Below are positions 41,761 to 53,358 of a stretch of DNA of 64,000 nucleotides, one piece after another. Where the stretch lies: contig QPMI01000370.1 in the NCBI GenBank assembly GCA_004431415.1, positions 1-64,000 on the forward strand, in the 5' to 3' direction. The stretch's first letter is position 1, and each line of letters starts with the position of its first letter. Source of the DNA: Cyanophora paradoxa (taxonomy: Eukaryota > Glaucocystophyceae > Cyanophorales > Cyanophoraceae). The translations under genes were made by a program, and so were the position numbers. The notes under the pieces were generated by a model. That model was given only the letters and a program-made list of their open reading frames with translations. It had not been told where the DNA came from and ran no database searches.

Positions 41761-42108
41761 GCGCCGTCCGCAGCAGGCCACGCCGTGGCAGCGCGCCCCC
41801 TCTCTACTGCGTCGAAAGCGGCTTGCCATTTCATGCGCGTCGTCGGCATCAACCGCACGCGGTGGCCAACGCGCAAGCCTGGTGCTCCGCACGCAGGCCG
41901 GCCTGGCCCGCAGGCTACCGCTCACAGGACTCGATCGCGACCCGCCTACGCGACCCCTCGACATTGTCCGGCCGCATGCGCATGCAGCTCTCCCACGATT
42001 CTGTAATTTCAGAAGTGGTTCACGGCATCAATGCCAGGAAGGGAAGCACCCGCAGGGGCGGCAGGGGCAGGGAGCGAGGGGCGAGGGGCGGGGGGCGGGG
42101 GCGGGGGC
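41761..42108. other. Intergenic between convergent genes
   Basis: 348 bp; right end is C/G-rich. No gene or repeat supported. Confidence 0.45.
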
Positions 42109-43779
42109 TCAGGGGCGGGGCCCCGGGGGCGCGGAGGCGTCGTTCCAGAGGTCGGGGTTGAGGGGCCGGGCGCTGGCCCCGCGCGCCATGCAGCTGTTCT
42201 CCGACGAGGAGACCATGCCCCACGCCTGGCCCAGCGTCAGCCCCCGCGGGCGGAGCGCGGGGCGGGGCGGGGCGGGGCAGGGCGGGGCGCGGGGGCGGGC
42301 CTTGAGGGCGTCGTGCTTGCGGGGCTGGAAGCCGGGGGCCCAGGTGAGGACGGGCGCCGCGGGGTAGTGCGCCAGGAAGGCCTCTACGGCCGCCAGCAGC
42401 GCGGGGAAGAGCGCCCCGCGCTCCGGATGCACCTGCGCCCCGCCCCGCCCCGCTCGCGGCGCGCCAGGGGCGGGAGGCGAGGCTGCGGGCCGGGCCGGCG
42501 CGCCTGGAGATGGAGGACGTGCGGGCCGGCGCCGCGCATGTTGGCCGCCACCTTCGCGAAGGCCACGACCTGCGCCGCGTGAGGCCCGCACGCCCCCGCG
42601 CCCGGTGGCGGCGGTCCAGCGCGAGCAGGCGCGCCTGGCCGTCCTTCTCGAGCACGAAGCGGCGCTCGTCGACCTGCCCGAGGGCCCGCCGCAGCCACGC
42701 GGCCAGCCGCGCCAGCGCGCCCACCTGCCGCCCGCCCGCTCGCCTCGGCCCCGGAGACGGCGGGCGGGGGGGCGGGCGGGGGGCGGGCGGCGGCGGGGAC
42801 CTCGAAGTCGTCGGGGCGGAGGCCGTCGACCCAGCGGACGAACTTGGGCGTGCACGCCTCGTACAGCCCGTACACCCGCGCCGGGTCCCGCCCCGTGTCG
42901 AACCCCCGCACGCCGCCCACTGCCCCCGCCGTGGGGGGCGCCACCCGCGGCGCCGGCCCAGCGAGCTTCGGGGCAGAGGCCTGCGTGTTGCTGCCGGCGC
43001 TGGAGCGCCTAGCCTGGCGGGTCCGCTTGTAGTACGTGACGCGCGTGTACTCCCTGAAGCCCAGCGACTCGTACAGCTTGATCGCCCGCCCGTTCTGCCC
43101 GGCGCATCAGCTTCCGCCATGCGGCGCGGCGCCAGCCGGCGGCGCACGTCGGTCTCGACCTCGAGGGAGAAGCAGGTCGCTCCGCGCTGCGCCATCCGCG
43201 AAAGGAAGGTCTGCATTATGTAGCGCCCCAGGCCACGGCCCTGCGACGCGCACGTCGGCCCGCCGCCCCAGGAGATGCGGGGGCGGCGGGCGGCGGACCT
43301 GGAACTGCTCGGCGATGGCCACGAAGTCGACGTTCCAGCGGCGACAGGGCTTGTCGCGCGGCGAGTACTTGAGCAGCCCCGCGACCTGGCGCCCCGATCG
43401 GCGGGGCTCCCGCCGCAAGCGGCCGGCCTTTCACCTGCTGGTCGAACTCGAGGACGTCAACATCCAGGGCGTGCTGGTACGGGTTTGGGAAGAGGCGCAG
43501 GAAGGCGTAGAGCGGGTAGAACTTGCGCCAGCGCCGGACCATGCCCCGCAGGTTTACGCCGAGGTTGCCAAGCATCTCATTGAACGCATTGCAGAACACG
43601 TCGCCCACCGCCTTCAGGTCCTCGAACTTCAACGGCCGCACGACAGCTCCCGCCGGCACGCTGAGCGGCGATCTCAGCGGGCGTGCGGCGCGGCGGACGC
43701 TCGCGGCGCCTTGCCTCTTGCTGCTAGCAAACGCCTGCTGTGACCGAATGATTGAGCGGCCGCTGCTGCCTGCGGGCAC
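42109..43779 (-). CDS. GNAT-family N-acetyltransferase with C-terminal extension
   Basis: Stop TGA at 42109-42111. No ATG is evident in the first recognised exon (frame open to about 43779), so the true start is probably in an upstream exon. N-terminal GNAT domain: VVRPLKFEDLKAVGDVF, then DVDVLEFDQQ, VAGLLKYSPRDK, the acetyl-CoA loop GRGLGRYIMQTFLSRMA, SLEVETD and AIKLYESLGFREYTRVTYYK (the usual N-x-x-A-x-x-x-Y-x-x-x-GF end of the fold, spliced across a gtgcgcc...gggcag intron). The C-terminal half (FDTGRDPARVYGLYEACTPK; WGMVSSSENSC) looks like a second, degenerate acetyltransferase-like or accessory domain; uncertain. Substrate unknown. Confidence 0.75.
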
Positions 43780-44230
43780 GTTCAGACGGGAGAGGTCATA
43801 GGTGGGTCATGCGCGCCTGCGCTCATGTCGTTGGAGCAGGATCTCCGGGCCCTTAGAGAGCCCGCAGACCGCGTCGCTCCCACGAGGAACGTCGGCCGGG
43901 GCGGCAGCGTACGCGACCGGTCCGCAGGGCCGGCGGCCGGCCTGACGCGCTGGCGTTGCGCTCGCATATCGCTTACCGCCTCCATGCGCACCGGAGGCGC
44001 GACCGGAAGCACGGCGAAGAGCGGCGGCGGTGGCGCCATTCTTCAAAAGGAGTCGAGACTGTACCCGCCGCCGAGAAGCCGTCGTTCAAGCCGACTTCAA
44101 GCCGCGTCTTGGCCGTCGTTCAAGCCGAATCGAAAGCCACGCTAGCGCTTCCAGCGCCTGTACGTCGTGCACGAAGCAGTCGGACGCTGAAGCCGTCGCG
44201 GCTAGCGCGCGAGGGTTAAGAGCTAGGGCG
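43780..44230. other. Upstream region between divergent GNAT gene and DPM2
   Basis: 450 bp. May contain an unrecognised first exon of the acetyltransferase gene (a minus-strand open frame with Met lies at 43782-44039) and the DPM2 promoter. A CAAGCCG-type word recurs at 44085-44130 (AAGCCGTCGTTCAAGCCGA and variants). Confidence 0.4.
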
Positions 44231-44590
44231 ATGGCTTCCTCCGATGCCGCCGTCGGCGTCCTGCTCCTCGTCGTCGCGATCGTCGTGTGGGTCTATTACA
44301 CGCTCTGGTATGCTCTTTTCGCGCGCCTGGCCCGCCCCGCAACGCTGACTCAATCGCGCTGGCAGGGTGCTCGTGACCCCCTTCGTCGCCGAGAGCCACG
44401 CATACCTGCTCGACTACTTCCCTGACCGGTCCGCTGTTGGTGCGGTCGCGCCATGCGCCCTCCGCTGACCACGCCCAGGTACTACGCCGTTGCTGTCCCC
44501 GCGGCGCTCCTGGTGGTTCTGTTTACTGGCGTTGGCCTGTTCGTGAGCTTATCCATCATCAAGAGCGGCCAGAAGAAGAAGGCAGCATAG
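44231..44590 (+). CDS. DPM2: Dolichol-phosphate mannose synthase regulatory subunit DPM2
   Basis: Exons 44231-44307, 44366-44428 and 44479-44590 join in frame to a protein of about 83 residues, the usual DPM2 size. N-terminal span VGVLLLVVAIVVWVYYTLW, a short loop VLVTPFVAESHAYLLDYFPD, then YYAVAVPAALLVVLFTGVGL and a Lys-rich end SIIKSGQKKKAA. The layout (two membrane helices, YYT-W at the end of helix 1, loop with H...F-LP/FP, (Y)YAV(A)(V/I)P opening helix 2, basic tail) matches DPM2. This ER protein stabilises dolichol-phosphate-mannose synthase and also takes part in GPI-GlcNAc transferase. Introns are GT-AG with CTGAC before the acceptor. Confidence 0.92.
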
Positions 44591-44951
44591 CGCTCGGCGC
44601 GCTTGGCGTGCTCGAGCTCGCTCAAGAAGCAATGCGTCCAGCGGGCTCGCTTCACAGAGTCCGCCGGAGCCACAAGCTGTCAGCCTCTGAGACGGCATCA
44701 AGCCATGCGCTTCGTCGCATCAGCTTCCAAGACTTCCCTCGTACCGTAGCTAAGATCAATTTCACATGACATTGCAGTTGTCAGCCTCTCGACTTCACGA
44801 GTACTACTAGGCCAGTGTCTGTGTGTTTGTGTGCATGCGCAGGCGGCCGGGGCCGCCGCCGGCTTTTGGCCCCGCGCGCGCATGCACGGCTCTTGATCAT
44901 GACATGTTATAGAATTACTCTATAGCTATAATAGCTAGCTGAGCCTGGCAA

Positions 44952-44987
<36 letters not shown>

Positions 44988-45182
44988 CATACGTATGGGC
45001 GGATTGCAAGCCGAAGGCCAGCAGCGGTCCACGTTGCACGGCGCGCCACTTCGATCCATAACTCGCACAAAGCGCAAGTACGCACGCGCTTACAGCTCTG
45101 CAGAGCGTTCGGCGCGGGGGCGGGGGTAGGGGTGGGTCGGAGGAGGGGGAGGGGGAGGGGAGGAGAAGGTGGGGTGGGGGGC
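44591..45182. other. Intergenic between convergent DPM2 and ISN1, with poly-C
   Basis: About 590 bp with both 3' ends. Contains TATAGCTATAATAGCTAGCT palindromic words at 44921-44940 and a C run at 44953-44986. Confidence 0.5.
44953..44986. repeat. Poly-C homopolymer
   Basis: Uninterrupted C run of about 34 nt. Confidence 0.9.
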
Positions 45183-47098
45183 TCAGAGGGCTAGATCGCC
45201 GGGGCCGGGGGCGGGGGTGGCGGGGGCGGCGAAGGCGGGGATGCGGCCGAGCTCCTTGAGGTCCTGGAGGAGGACGCGGACGAAGAAGACGGTCTCCTCG
45301 GGCTCGGCCACCCAGAGGATGTTGCACTGGTTCCGCGCCGGGTAGTCGTTCCCACTCTGCGTGAAGCGGTCCCCCACGTGCACCGCGCTCCCCGGCTCCA
45401 GCGGGCCCAGGTACCTGCCCCGGCCCTCGGCGCCGGCACGTGCGGGACGGCGGGCGCGGGGCGCACTGCATGAGGGCCTGGATGCCGATGCTCTTGTTGC
45501 CGATGTCGCAGAAGACGTCGCTGCCGCCGTTGAAGACGCAGTACGGCACCGCCGCCTCGAGCGGGCGCAGCTCCGTGGACACGGCGAGCGCGATCTGCGC
45601 CGCGTCGGCCGCGCGCGCGAGGCGGGGCGGGGCGGGGGGGCGGGGCGGGCCTCCTCGAGGATCTCGTACTTGATCTCGCGGTTCTTGGGGACGACCCCGA
45701 CGCTCCGCTCCTTGCGAATCACCAGCACCGGCAGCCGCAGCGTCTTGCACGCCTTCACCAGCGCCTGCGCCGCCCCGCCGTCAGGCGGCGGCGGCGCGCG
45801 GGGCGGGGCGGGGCGGGGCGGGGCGGGACGGGCCCGCTCGGCGGCGTCGAGGAGGGAGTGGATCTCGTCCTCGCGCCAGGCGAGCATCTCCGGCAGCTGC
45901 CACGCCTCCGCCGCCACCTCCGCCAGCCGCGCCTCCGGCCACGAGCACCGCAGCAGATAGTTGCACTCCCTGCCCCCGCCCCGGCCCCGCCCTCAGCGCC
46001 CCTCGCCCCTCCCCCGCCTCGCCCCGCCGACCGAAGCAAGCGCGCGCACCCGCCTGGGGGAGGGCAGTCAGCGAACGAGGGGACAGGTGGGAGGGTCACG
46101 GGGCGGCGCACCGACGCTGAAGGAAGAGGCGCGATGGGTGCGGGGAGGGGTGCGGTGAGGGGCGGAGGCGGGGGGCAGGGGGCGGGCCGCACATGTGGAA
46201 GCGGCTCATCTCGGCTTCGCTGAGCCCCTCGAGGCGGAACGCGTCCAGCAGCGCCCGCATCCGCATCTCGAACCGCTCCGGCTGTCCCGCCCTGTCGGGC
46301 CCCAGCCGCATCCCCTCGGCCGGCCGGCGCGCCGCACCTCGCCCGGGTAGGAGGCCGCGGTGACGACCGCGACGTGGATGCCGGAGCGCAGCAGCGTGAT
46401 CACGTCGTAGATGATCTGCGCGCGCCTTCCCGTCAGGGGCGCCGGCGCCCCCGGCACGCTTGCCCGCTCGGCCCCACCTCGTTGTCGTGCTCGAAGTTCG
46501 TCCCGTCGTCTGTTCGCGGGTCGGCGGGGGCCTCGCTGGGGCGCTCGGCATCAGGCGCACCGTAAAGGGTGCCGTCCGCGTCGAAGGTGATGAGGCGCAG
46601 CATGCCGGCCGCCGCGTGCACCTGGGCCAGGTTCAGGATCTGCGGGCCCCTCGCGGGAGTCAGCCGGCGGTCGGCATCGGCGCGCCGGATCCGGAGGCAG
46701 GGCGGGGCGGGGGGCGCGCACGTGGCGCATCTCGGCGAAGTTCGGGAGCACGTGCTTCCGGCGCGAGAGCATCGCGAAGGCGTCGTACTCGCGCAGCGCG
46801 CGGCGCAGCTCCAGCGGCGTGAACATGCGCCCAATCGTGGGGACCAGCCTCCGCAGGGTCGATGTCTGCGGGCACTCGAGGTGCTCTGCGATCCAGCGCT
46901 CCAGCTTCCGCATAACCTCCATGCTCGAGTTCGCCTCGTGGAGCCGGATGATGAACTCGATCAACTGCGCAGCGCACTCGGCCGGCGCGCGTACGAAGCA
47001 GGCGAAGCCGCCCTCAGCGAATCGCGCACGGCATCTTGCTCTTTCAAGCGGCCTTTGCCCACGAGGCGCCAGCGGCGCGATCCGTCGCCCCGCGCCAT
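45183..47098 (-). CDS. ISN1: IMP-specific 5'-nucleotidase ISN1
   Basis: Preferred ATG 47096-47098 (MARGDGSRRWRLVGKGRLKE); stop TGA at 45183-45185. Blocks in order: LIEFIIRLHEANSSMEVMRK; RRLVPTIGRMFTPLELRRAL; RRKHVLPNFAEMRH; LITFDADGTLY (HAD motif I Asp-x-Asp); QIIYDVITLLRSGIHVAVVT (motif II region); NYLLRCSWPEARL; VLVIRKERSVGVVPKNREIK; YCVFNGGSDVFCDIGNKSIG; HVGDRFTQSGND (motif IV acidic residues); ILWVAEPEETVFFV. These match the ISN1 family (about 400-450 residues), cytosolic HAD-fold enzymes that dephosphorylate IMP to inosine. An alternative ATG at 47115 is in a frame that does not lead into the conserved part. A first intron inside the MARGDG...KEQD frame (GC or GT donor) links to LIEF. 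Confidence 0.9.
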
Positions 47099-48154
47099 CT
47101 CCCCGATCCATCTGAAGCAACCAAAGTGTCAGGAAGGATTTGCAGTGCGGTGCGGGGGGCACTCGCCTCCTCCAGCGCAGCGCGGCCGAGCCCGCCATGG
47201 GAGGTGGCTGGGCTGCATCCTCCTCGTCGGGGACCGGCTGCGCTGGTGCTGGTGTATCGGGCGTAGGCGTAGTAGGTGTATCGGGATCGAGATCATAGGT
47301 GTGCTCCGGCGCCGCCTCGCCAGATCGGTGGGCGGCTGAGCTCGCGACAGCCTGCGTCTACGGTGGGTCAACATGATGTGACTAGAATGAGAACATGCAC
47401 TTCGCGTGCATTAGTCCCAGCAAGGCGCACGGGGCGCAAGCCCAGTGCAGCGCGGCAAATCATATCCAGCTTACCCACTCCGCACTCGCGCGACCGCGCT
47501 GGGTCGGCGTGATAGCTGGCCCACAGGAGACTACGAAGCGAAGCGCGCGCTTTGGTACGGCCTTCCCAATCGGCCGAGCTCTTCTCTGGCGCAGGCTAGG
47601 ACCGGCGGACGGAAGGATGGCGCTGGATCCACGATGCCAGGGCGCTCCAGCCGTCGCAGGGAGAATAGCACACGACCCCGCGAACGCATGCATGTTCAAT
47701 CTCCAGAGTGCTTGTACCCTGATTGTCGGCAGAAAAAAAGCATCGTTGAACCGAGGCGAGCTTGTTCTTTGAGGCAGAAAAAAAGCATCGTTGAACCGAG
47801 CATCGTTGAACCGAGGCGACTGAGAGGTGCGTTCGCGTTGTAGAGGCGCTCGCGAACTGAGCGACCTGAGCTCGCGTTGCCGAGGACCGGGTTCGCGTTG
47901 CTCACACAGCCCGCAGCTCTTCGGCATGGCGAACGCTTCGCCAGCACGAGGTGCGCCTTTCGCCGCATTAGGGAGCGCTAGGGAACTGGCCCGAGGCGCC
48001 ATTGTGGAATAAACGGAATCCGCTGGCTGCGGCGCTTGGGCAGCGCAGCTGCTTTTTTCACTCATAAACGCGATCGTACTGCATAACGCATATGATCTAT
48101 CGCGTACTGTCCTCTCACGCTGCTGCCTTCCTCCCCGCAGCGCAGGCTCCGTCT
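47099..48154. other. Intergenic between divergent ISN1 and phosphodiesterase genes
   Basis: About 1.06 kb without a supportable gene. Contains a small tandem repeat at 47728-47818. Open frames here are short and compositionally biased. Confidence 0.5.
47728..47818. repeat. 45-bp tandem repeat
   Basis: GGCAGAAAAAAAGCATCGTT begins at 47728 and again at 47773; the end of the unit (CATCGTTGAACCGAG) is repeated a third time at 47801-47815. Confidence 0.9.
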
Positions 48155-49652
48155 ATGGTACGGGCGCGCATCTTGTCCCTCAACACCTTCATGCGGTGCA
48201 CACACGCGTCCGAGGATCTGCATTAAGCTAATGCAGTCGTCTAGCCCCCCGGGCATTACGAACTACGGGGACGACTTCAAGGACGAGCGCTGCGAACTCC
48301 TCTGCAAGATCATCAGCGACTTCGACGTGCGCTTCCAAGCGACGGCCACCGCTGCTTTGCTGACAACAATCCCACAGATTGTCTGCTTCCAGGAGTGCTT
48401 CGATACAGGCAGCTCCCGCCAGCAGAAGATTATCGATGCGGGCGCTAAGGCGGGGCTGAAGTATTACGTCCGCGGCCCGTCCCCGCTCATGGTCCCGGTG
48501 GACAGTGGTCTCGTAATCCTCAGCAGATTCAAGTGCTCCATTTCCTCGCTATAGACGAATCGAACGTCGGCGCTGACGCCCGCTGCAGGATTCTGAAGAC
48601 CGACACCATTGTCTTCCCGCGCGGCACTGTGAAGGGCGGCGACGCGTTCGCGGCCAAAGGAGTGGCGTACGCGCTCATCCAGCTCGCCGAGGGCAACCGC
48701 GCTTCGTGCATCCACCTGTTCGCGACGCACATGCAGGTGGGTGGTCGCTCCGCAGGGCGCGCGCTGCGGTTGAGCTGGCGCAGGCCTCGTACACGTCGAA
48801 GAACGACCCGCTGAGGACCTCGTCGAAGTACTCGAGCGTGCGCCAGAAGCAGCTGCAGGCCTTCGCTGAGTTCATCGACAAGTGCGCGGGGCCTGGCCGC
48901 GCGCCGCCCTGCGTCGCGGGTCTGCGAGATTCGCTTACGTCACGCTGGACGCAGGAAGCGGAGCGGGAACAGGTTCCCCGTGGTGCTGGCGGGCGACTTC
49001 AACGTGAACGCGCGGCTCGGGGCGGAGGACCCGCGGAAGCCGTACGACTCGCCCGAGTACCTCGCCATGCTCTCGATGCTGGACGCCGGCGGCAAGCGCA
49101 TCCGCGACCTCGTCAAGGAGTGCAACGGCGGCGTGCACCCGATCACCATGGGCGACGTCGACGCCAACGGCGAGCCCCGCGAGCGCGTCCTCACCGCCGG
49201 CTACGACCTCCGTAGCCAGCAGCGCCTCGACTACATCTTCTACCTGCCCCCGATCAAGACGCCCGGTGCGCCCCCGGCTCGACGCGCGCCCATCTGCCCC
49301 GGGCGAGCCGCGCGGCGGTCGCAGAGGACCCGAACCCGCGCTCCTTCGCCGAGCCTGTCCCTGGGACCGCGAAGGTTGCCCCCTTCTACGTCAAGGGCCG
49401 CAAGTTCACGCAGCTCTCCGACCACTACGGGTGCGGCCGCCTGCTGCCCCGCCCGCCCGCCCGCCCGCCCGCCTGTCTGTCCGCCCCCCGGGAGGCCCGC
49501 CGACACCCTCCCGCAGTGTGGAGTGCCAGCTGCAGGTCTCGCCGCTCCCGCTCTCCGCGAGCGAGGCCGCCGCCCTCGACCGGGGCTCCAGCCTGGCCAG
49601 CCTCATCGCATCCCTGTGCGCCCCCTCGGAGGGCACCCCCTCGTACTTCTAG
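48155..49652 (+). CDS. Neutral-sphingomyelinase-like phosphodiesterase (endonuclease/exonuclease/phosphatase fold)
   Basis: ATG at 48155 (MVRARILSLNTF); stop TAG at 49650-49652. Conserved fold motifs in order: SLNTF (first strand Asn), IVCFQECFDTGSSRQ (catalytic Glu), DSGLVILSRF, HLFATHMQ, VVLAGDFNVNA (Asp-x-Asn), QRLDYIFYLP, FTQLSDHYG (catalytic Asp-His pair). The DSGL-ILSR and SDHYG versions are what bacterial and eukaryotic neutral sphingomyelinases carry, so a Mg-dependent phosphodiesterase acting on sphingomyelin or related phospholipids is likely. No C-terminal membrane spans are seen, so it may be a soluble form; inositol-phosphatase relatives are less likely. Exon 2 is in frame only with an acceptor at 48244 (...tctag). 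Confidence 0.82.
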
Positions 49653-50277
49653 CTCGCGCCACCGGCACCGCTGGCCATTCCTCCTGCTGCTACCCAGCAG
49701 CTGCCAGCCAAAGCCGCGTATGAGGGCTCTTTGCTGTAGCGTGCATAGGCCTATAGCTAGCTGGCTGTAGACCTCGTTTCGTAGTTCTCAGACCAGATCG
49801 ATATCACCATAAGCGTAGCACGTTCTCTCTCTTTCCGGAATCTGCAGTACCGCAGGCTCCTTCTATGCCAGGCGCGTGTGTTTGTCAGCGCTGGAAAGGC
49901 GCGCCGGGCCCGGGAGCGGCGCGCGGTCGGGCGCCGCGCGCGGCGACGCACACGCCTCCAGGGGGGTAGGGCCATTTTCAGCTACGTGGAGAGCAGGAGC
50001 TCTTTCAAAGTTTTCAGACCGGCTTAGCTAGCAGAACCAACAGTAGCAGCAAAAACTAACAGCAGCAGCAAGTGACTCGACCGCACCGGACCCGTGCAGA
50101 GCGGCCTCCGAGCTTCGCCGGAGAGCAAGTGCCCCGGCCCATCGCAGTGTTTCGTCCCTCAGCGCACCCGCGTGCTCAGCTATTTCTGCAGGGCTGTGCT
50201 GGCCTGTAACAGGAAGCAGCTGCCCGCCGCAGCAACTGGCCTGCGTGGACGGGCTTGGCCGCCGTTGGGCGCAGTAG
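49653..50277. other. Intergenic between two plus-strand genes
   Basis: 625 bp; 3' UTR of the phosphodiesterase gene and promoter/5' UTR of the CTL gene. AACAGCAGCAGCAAG-type triplets occur at 50057-50071. No gene seen. Confidence 0.5.
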
Positions 50278-53200
50278 ATGGGCGGTAAAGGCAGCAAGGA
50301 CGGTCAGCCGACTACAGTAGACGTTAGGCCTTCACCCAACACAATGGCAGAGAAGAACCTCTCGCCGATCGAGGACAGGAAGTGCAGGGACGTTATCTTC
50401 CTCCTCGCCTTCATTGTCTTTTGGGGGGTGAGCCTGCTCGCTTAGCTATCGGCTTTCTGTGTGCTTAACCACAACGCCCTCCCATCCACGCTTCGCTTTC
50501 GTAGGGGATGGTACGCGTGCCCCCCAGCGGCGAGTGCTCGGCGCGGCTCTCAAGATTCTTAACTCTATTTCTTTGCTGTGCGTTAGATCATTGTTGCAAT
50601 CTTCGGCTTCGTGAAGGGCAACCCAGCAACGTGCGCCCATCCCCCGCACCCTTTCTTCTTTTCCTTTTGTCTGAGCGCGCCTGCAGACTCCTCTACCCAA
50701 CGGACTCTAATGGAAACGTGCGCCCGTTCTGCGTTCAGAGATTTATAGAAGATCGGCCCTGCTAGGGCGCTGTCTAGACTGCAATTCTTTGGGGCTCCTC
50801 GGTATCCCCTTCAGCACGTTCAGCCCCTGAGTGCCGCGCAGCTCTGCGGGTTCACACCGGGATACACAAACACTCCCAACGCGTACTTCCCGAAGCCGTC
50901 CATTCCCACGAACGCGCAGCAAATAGCGATGGCCGGCCTCCAGCTCCGGTTCTGCGTTGCGAGCTGTCCAACCAGCTTCCCGAACATCACCGAAGTCCAG
51001 GCCGACTTCGCGAACGCCATTGTTTGTTCGCCGGACGTTCGGCCCTTCGTAAGCCCGCTCCCTCTCCCCCACAAGGGGAGGCCTCCCTGACGCGCCCCGA
51101 CCGTCCCACAGCCGACGTGCAAGCTGCCCTTCCAGGGCAACGACACCAACGTCCTCGCGCTGGCGACCGAGCTCATCACCGGGCAGGGGACCCTCTTTCA
51201 GACGTACGCGTCGTGCACGGAAATGTACAACTACGTGAACAACGGCTCGTGCGGCATCAAGTACCCCTCCACCGCGGCCCTCTTCCGTTGCATGCCGAAC
51301 CTCAACAACGCGGTGGCAGCCGCCAACGACGCCCTACGGCCCGGAACCGAGCAGCTGGCGACCCAGCTGAACGATGCCACCTACCTGCTAAACCGCTACC
51401 AGGTCGGCCTTGGCCCCCCGAGGGAACCGCACTGCACGCTCATTTCCCGCGCGCGACGCAGGCGGACGTGGCGGCTTCATGGCCGGTGCTGGTGCGCTGG
51501 GCGGGGCGGGCCGGGAGGGGCCGGGCGGGACGGCGGGGCGGCGGGGCCCTGACTGGCGGGGGGTTGCAGATTGTGACGGGGATCCTGGCGCCCTTCGTGC
51601 TCGGTTTCATCTGGCTCATCCTCCTCAAGTACCTCGCTGGCTTCATGGCGCGCTGCCCCCGCCCCGCGCCCCGCGCCCCGCCCCGCGCCCGCGTGCGAGC
51701 CGGGCCGGGCCCGCGGCGGCAGGTCTTCCTCACGATCCTCGTCTTCCTCGGCTCCCTCGCCGCCGTCACCGTCATCTTCTTCTTCAAATGCGCGCGCTGC
51801 CGCCGCCCGCGGCCCCCCAGCGCCCCGCGGCGGCTGACGCGGGCGCAGCGGGCCGCATCGGGACGGACTCGTTCTCCGCGGTCTCGGCGCAGCTGGCGAC
51901 GGTCAACGTCAACGGCTGGCTCAACCCCACATCCGACTACACCCGCGTCTTCGACATCTGCGGCTGGATCATGGCGCGCCCCGCCCCCGTCCACGCCCCT
52001 GCCCCTGCCCGCTGACGCCCCACAGGTCGCTGTCTGCGGCATCTCTCTGCTCATAGTGCTGGTCATGATACCGGTGCGCCCCTCGGCCGGCGCCGCGCGG
52101 CGGCGCGGCAGGAGCGAGCGAGCGAGCGGGGCGGGGCGCGCAGCGCATTCGGATTGCGATCGGAATCGTGCGAGAGGCTTCGGACGCGCTGCGGGCGATG
52201 CCGCTGGTGATCTTCTACCCCTTCGTCACGTACGCCATGCAGCTCATCCTCCTCGTCTACTGGGTCGTCGTCGCCATGTCCGCCCGCCCGCCCACTGCCC
52301 ACGGCCCCTTTCCCACCCCCTCTCAACCCCCGCCCGCAGCTGGCTCTTCGGATGCCAATGTAAGTGGCGGCCGGGCCCCCACCCCGCCCTGCCCCTTGGC
52401 ACGCGGGCGGGACGCTGAGGGCAGCGCGCAGATTGGAGCACGGACACGAAGACGTACGACTATGACAACCGAACGAAGGGCGCCATCGCGTACCATGTCT
52501 TCGGGCTCTTCTGGACGACCAACTTCATCGACGGGTTCGGGCAGTGCGTGATGGCCGGCGCCTTCGCGACGTACTACTTCACGCGGGACAAGAAGAATCT
52601 GCCCTTCGCGCCCGTCATGCGCTCCTTCTCGCGGACGTGGCGCTACCACGTCGGCTCGATCGCCTTCGGCTCCCTCATCATCGCGATCGTGCAGTTCATC
52701 CGGGCCATGCTCGCCTACCTGGAGCGCAAGAGCAAGGCGGCGGAGAACGCCGTCGTCAAGTTCGTTTTCCGCGCCATCCAGTACTGCCTGGCCTGCTTCG
52801 AGCGCTTCCTCAAGTTCCTCACCAAGCGCGCCTACAGTGCGCCGGCCCCCCTCCCCCGCCCCCGCAGTGCTCCTTTGGCCCCCTCTGACCTCCCCGGCAG
52901 TCGTCATCGCGATCCACGGGTACAGCTTCTGCAAGGCGGCGCGGGAGGGGATGATGATCGTGCTGGGGAACATCCTGCGCGTGGCGGCGGTCTCGATCAT
53001 CGGGGAGTACCTGATGTTCCTCGGCAAGCTCGCCATCTCCTTCGCCTCCTGCTTCCTCTGCTTCATCTGGCTCTCCAAGGACTCGATGTACGACCCCAAC
53101 ACGGGCGCCCGTCCCGTCTCCTCGCCCCTCCTCCCCATCATCCTCGTGGCCCTCGGCGCCTACATCATCTCCTCTGCCTTCCTCTCCATCTATGACATGG

Positions 53201-53358
53201 CCATGGACACCATCCTCTTCTGCTTCTGCATGGACCAGTCCGAGAACAACGGTCGGGACAAGCCGTACTACGCCTCCAGCAACCTCATCGACTTCCTTGA
53301 CAAGTCCGCCGGCAAGAAGGCCGCCGCAGGGGAGGCCCCCAACGAAACAAAACACTGA
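50278..53358 (+). CDS. Choline-transporter-like protein (CTL / SLC44 family)
   Basis: ATG at 50278 (MGGKGSKDG); stop TGA at 53356-53358. Exons in order give a charged cytosolic N-terminus, a first span (DVIFLLAFIVFWG; IIVAIFGFVKGNP), the SLC44-typical RLLYPTDSNGN, and a large extracellular loop with many Cys and N-glycosylation sites (FCVASCPTSFPNI; NNGSCGIKYPST). Further spans follow (VFLTILVFLGSLAAVTVIFF; VAVCGISLLIVLVMIP; VIFYPFVTYAMQLILLVYWV), then the signature block YHVFGLFWTTNFIDGFGQCV...AGAFATYYF, and the final conserved FIWLSKDSMYDPN and AMDTILFCFCMDQ regions. This is the standard ten-span SLC44 layout, a plasma or organelle membrane choline/ethanolamine carrier. C-terminal tail Lys/Ala-rich. 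Introns G/C-rich with GT donors. Confidence 0.93.

Noticed and set aside
43825-44145. Plus-strand 106-codon ORF upstream of DPM2
   Set aside because: No recognisable sequence, no link to DPM2 exons; probably leader or promoter DNA.
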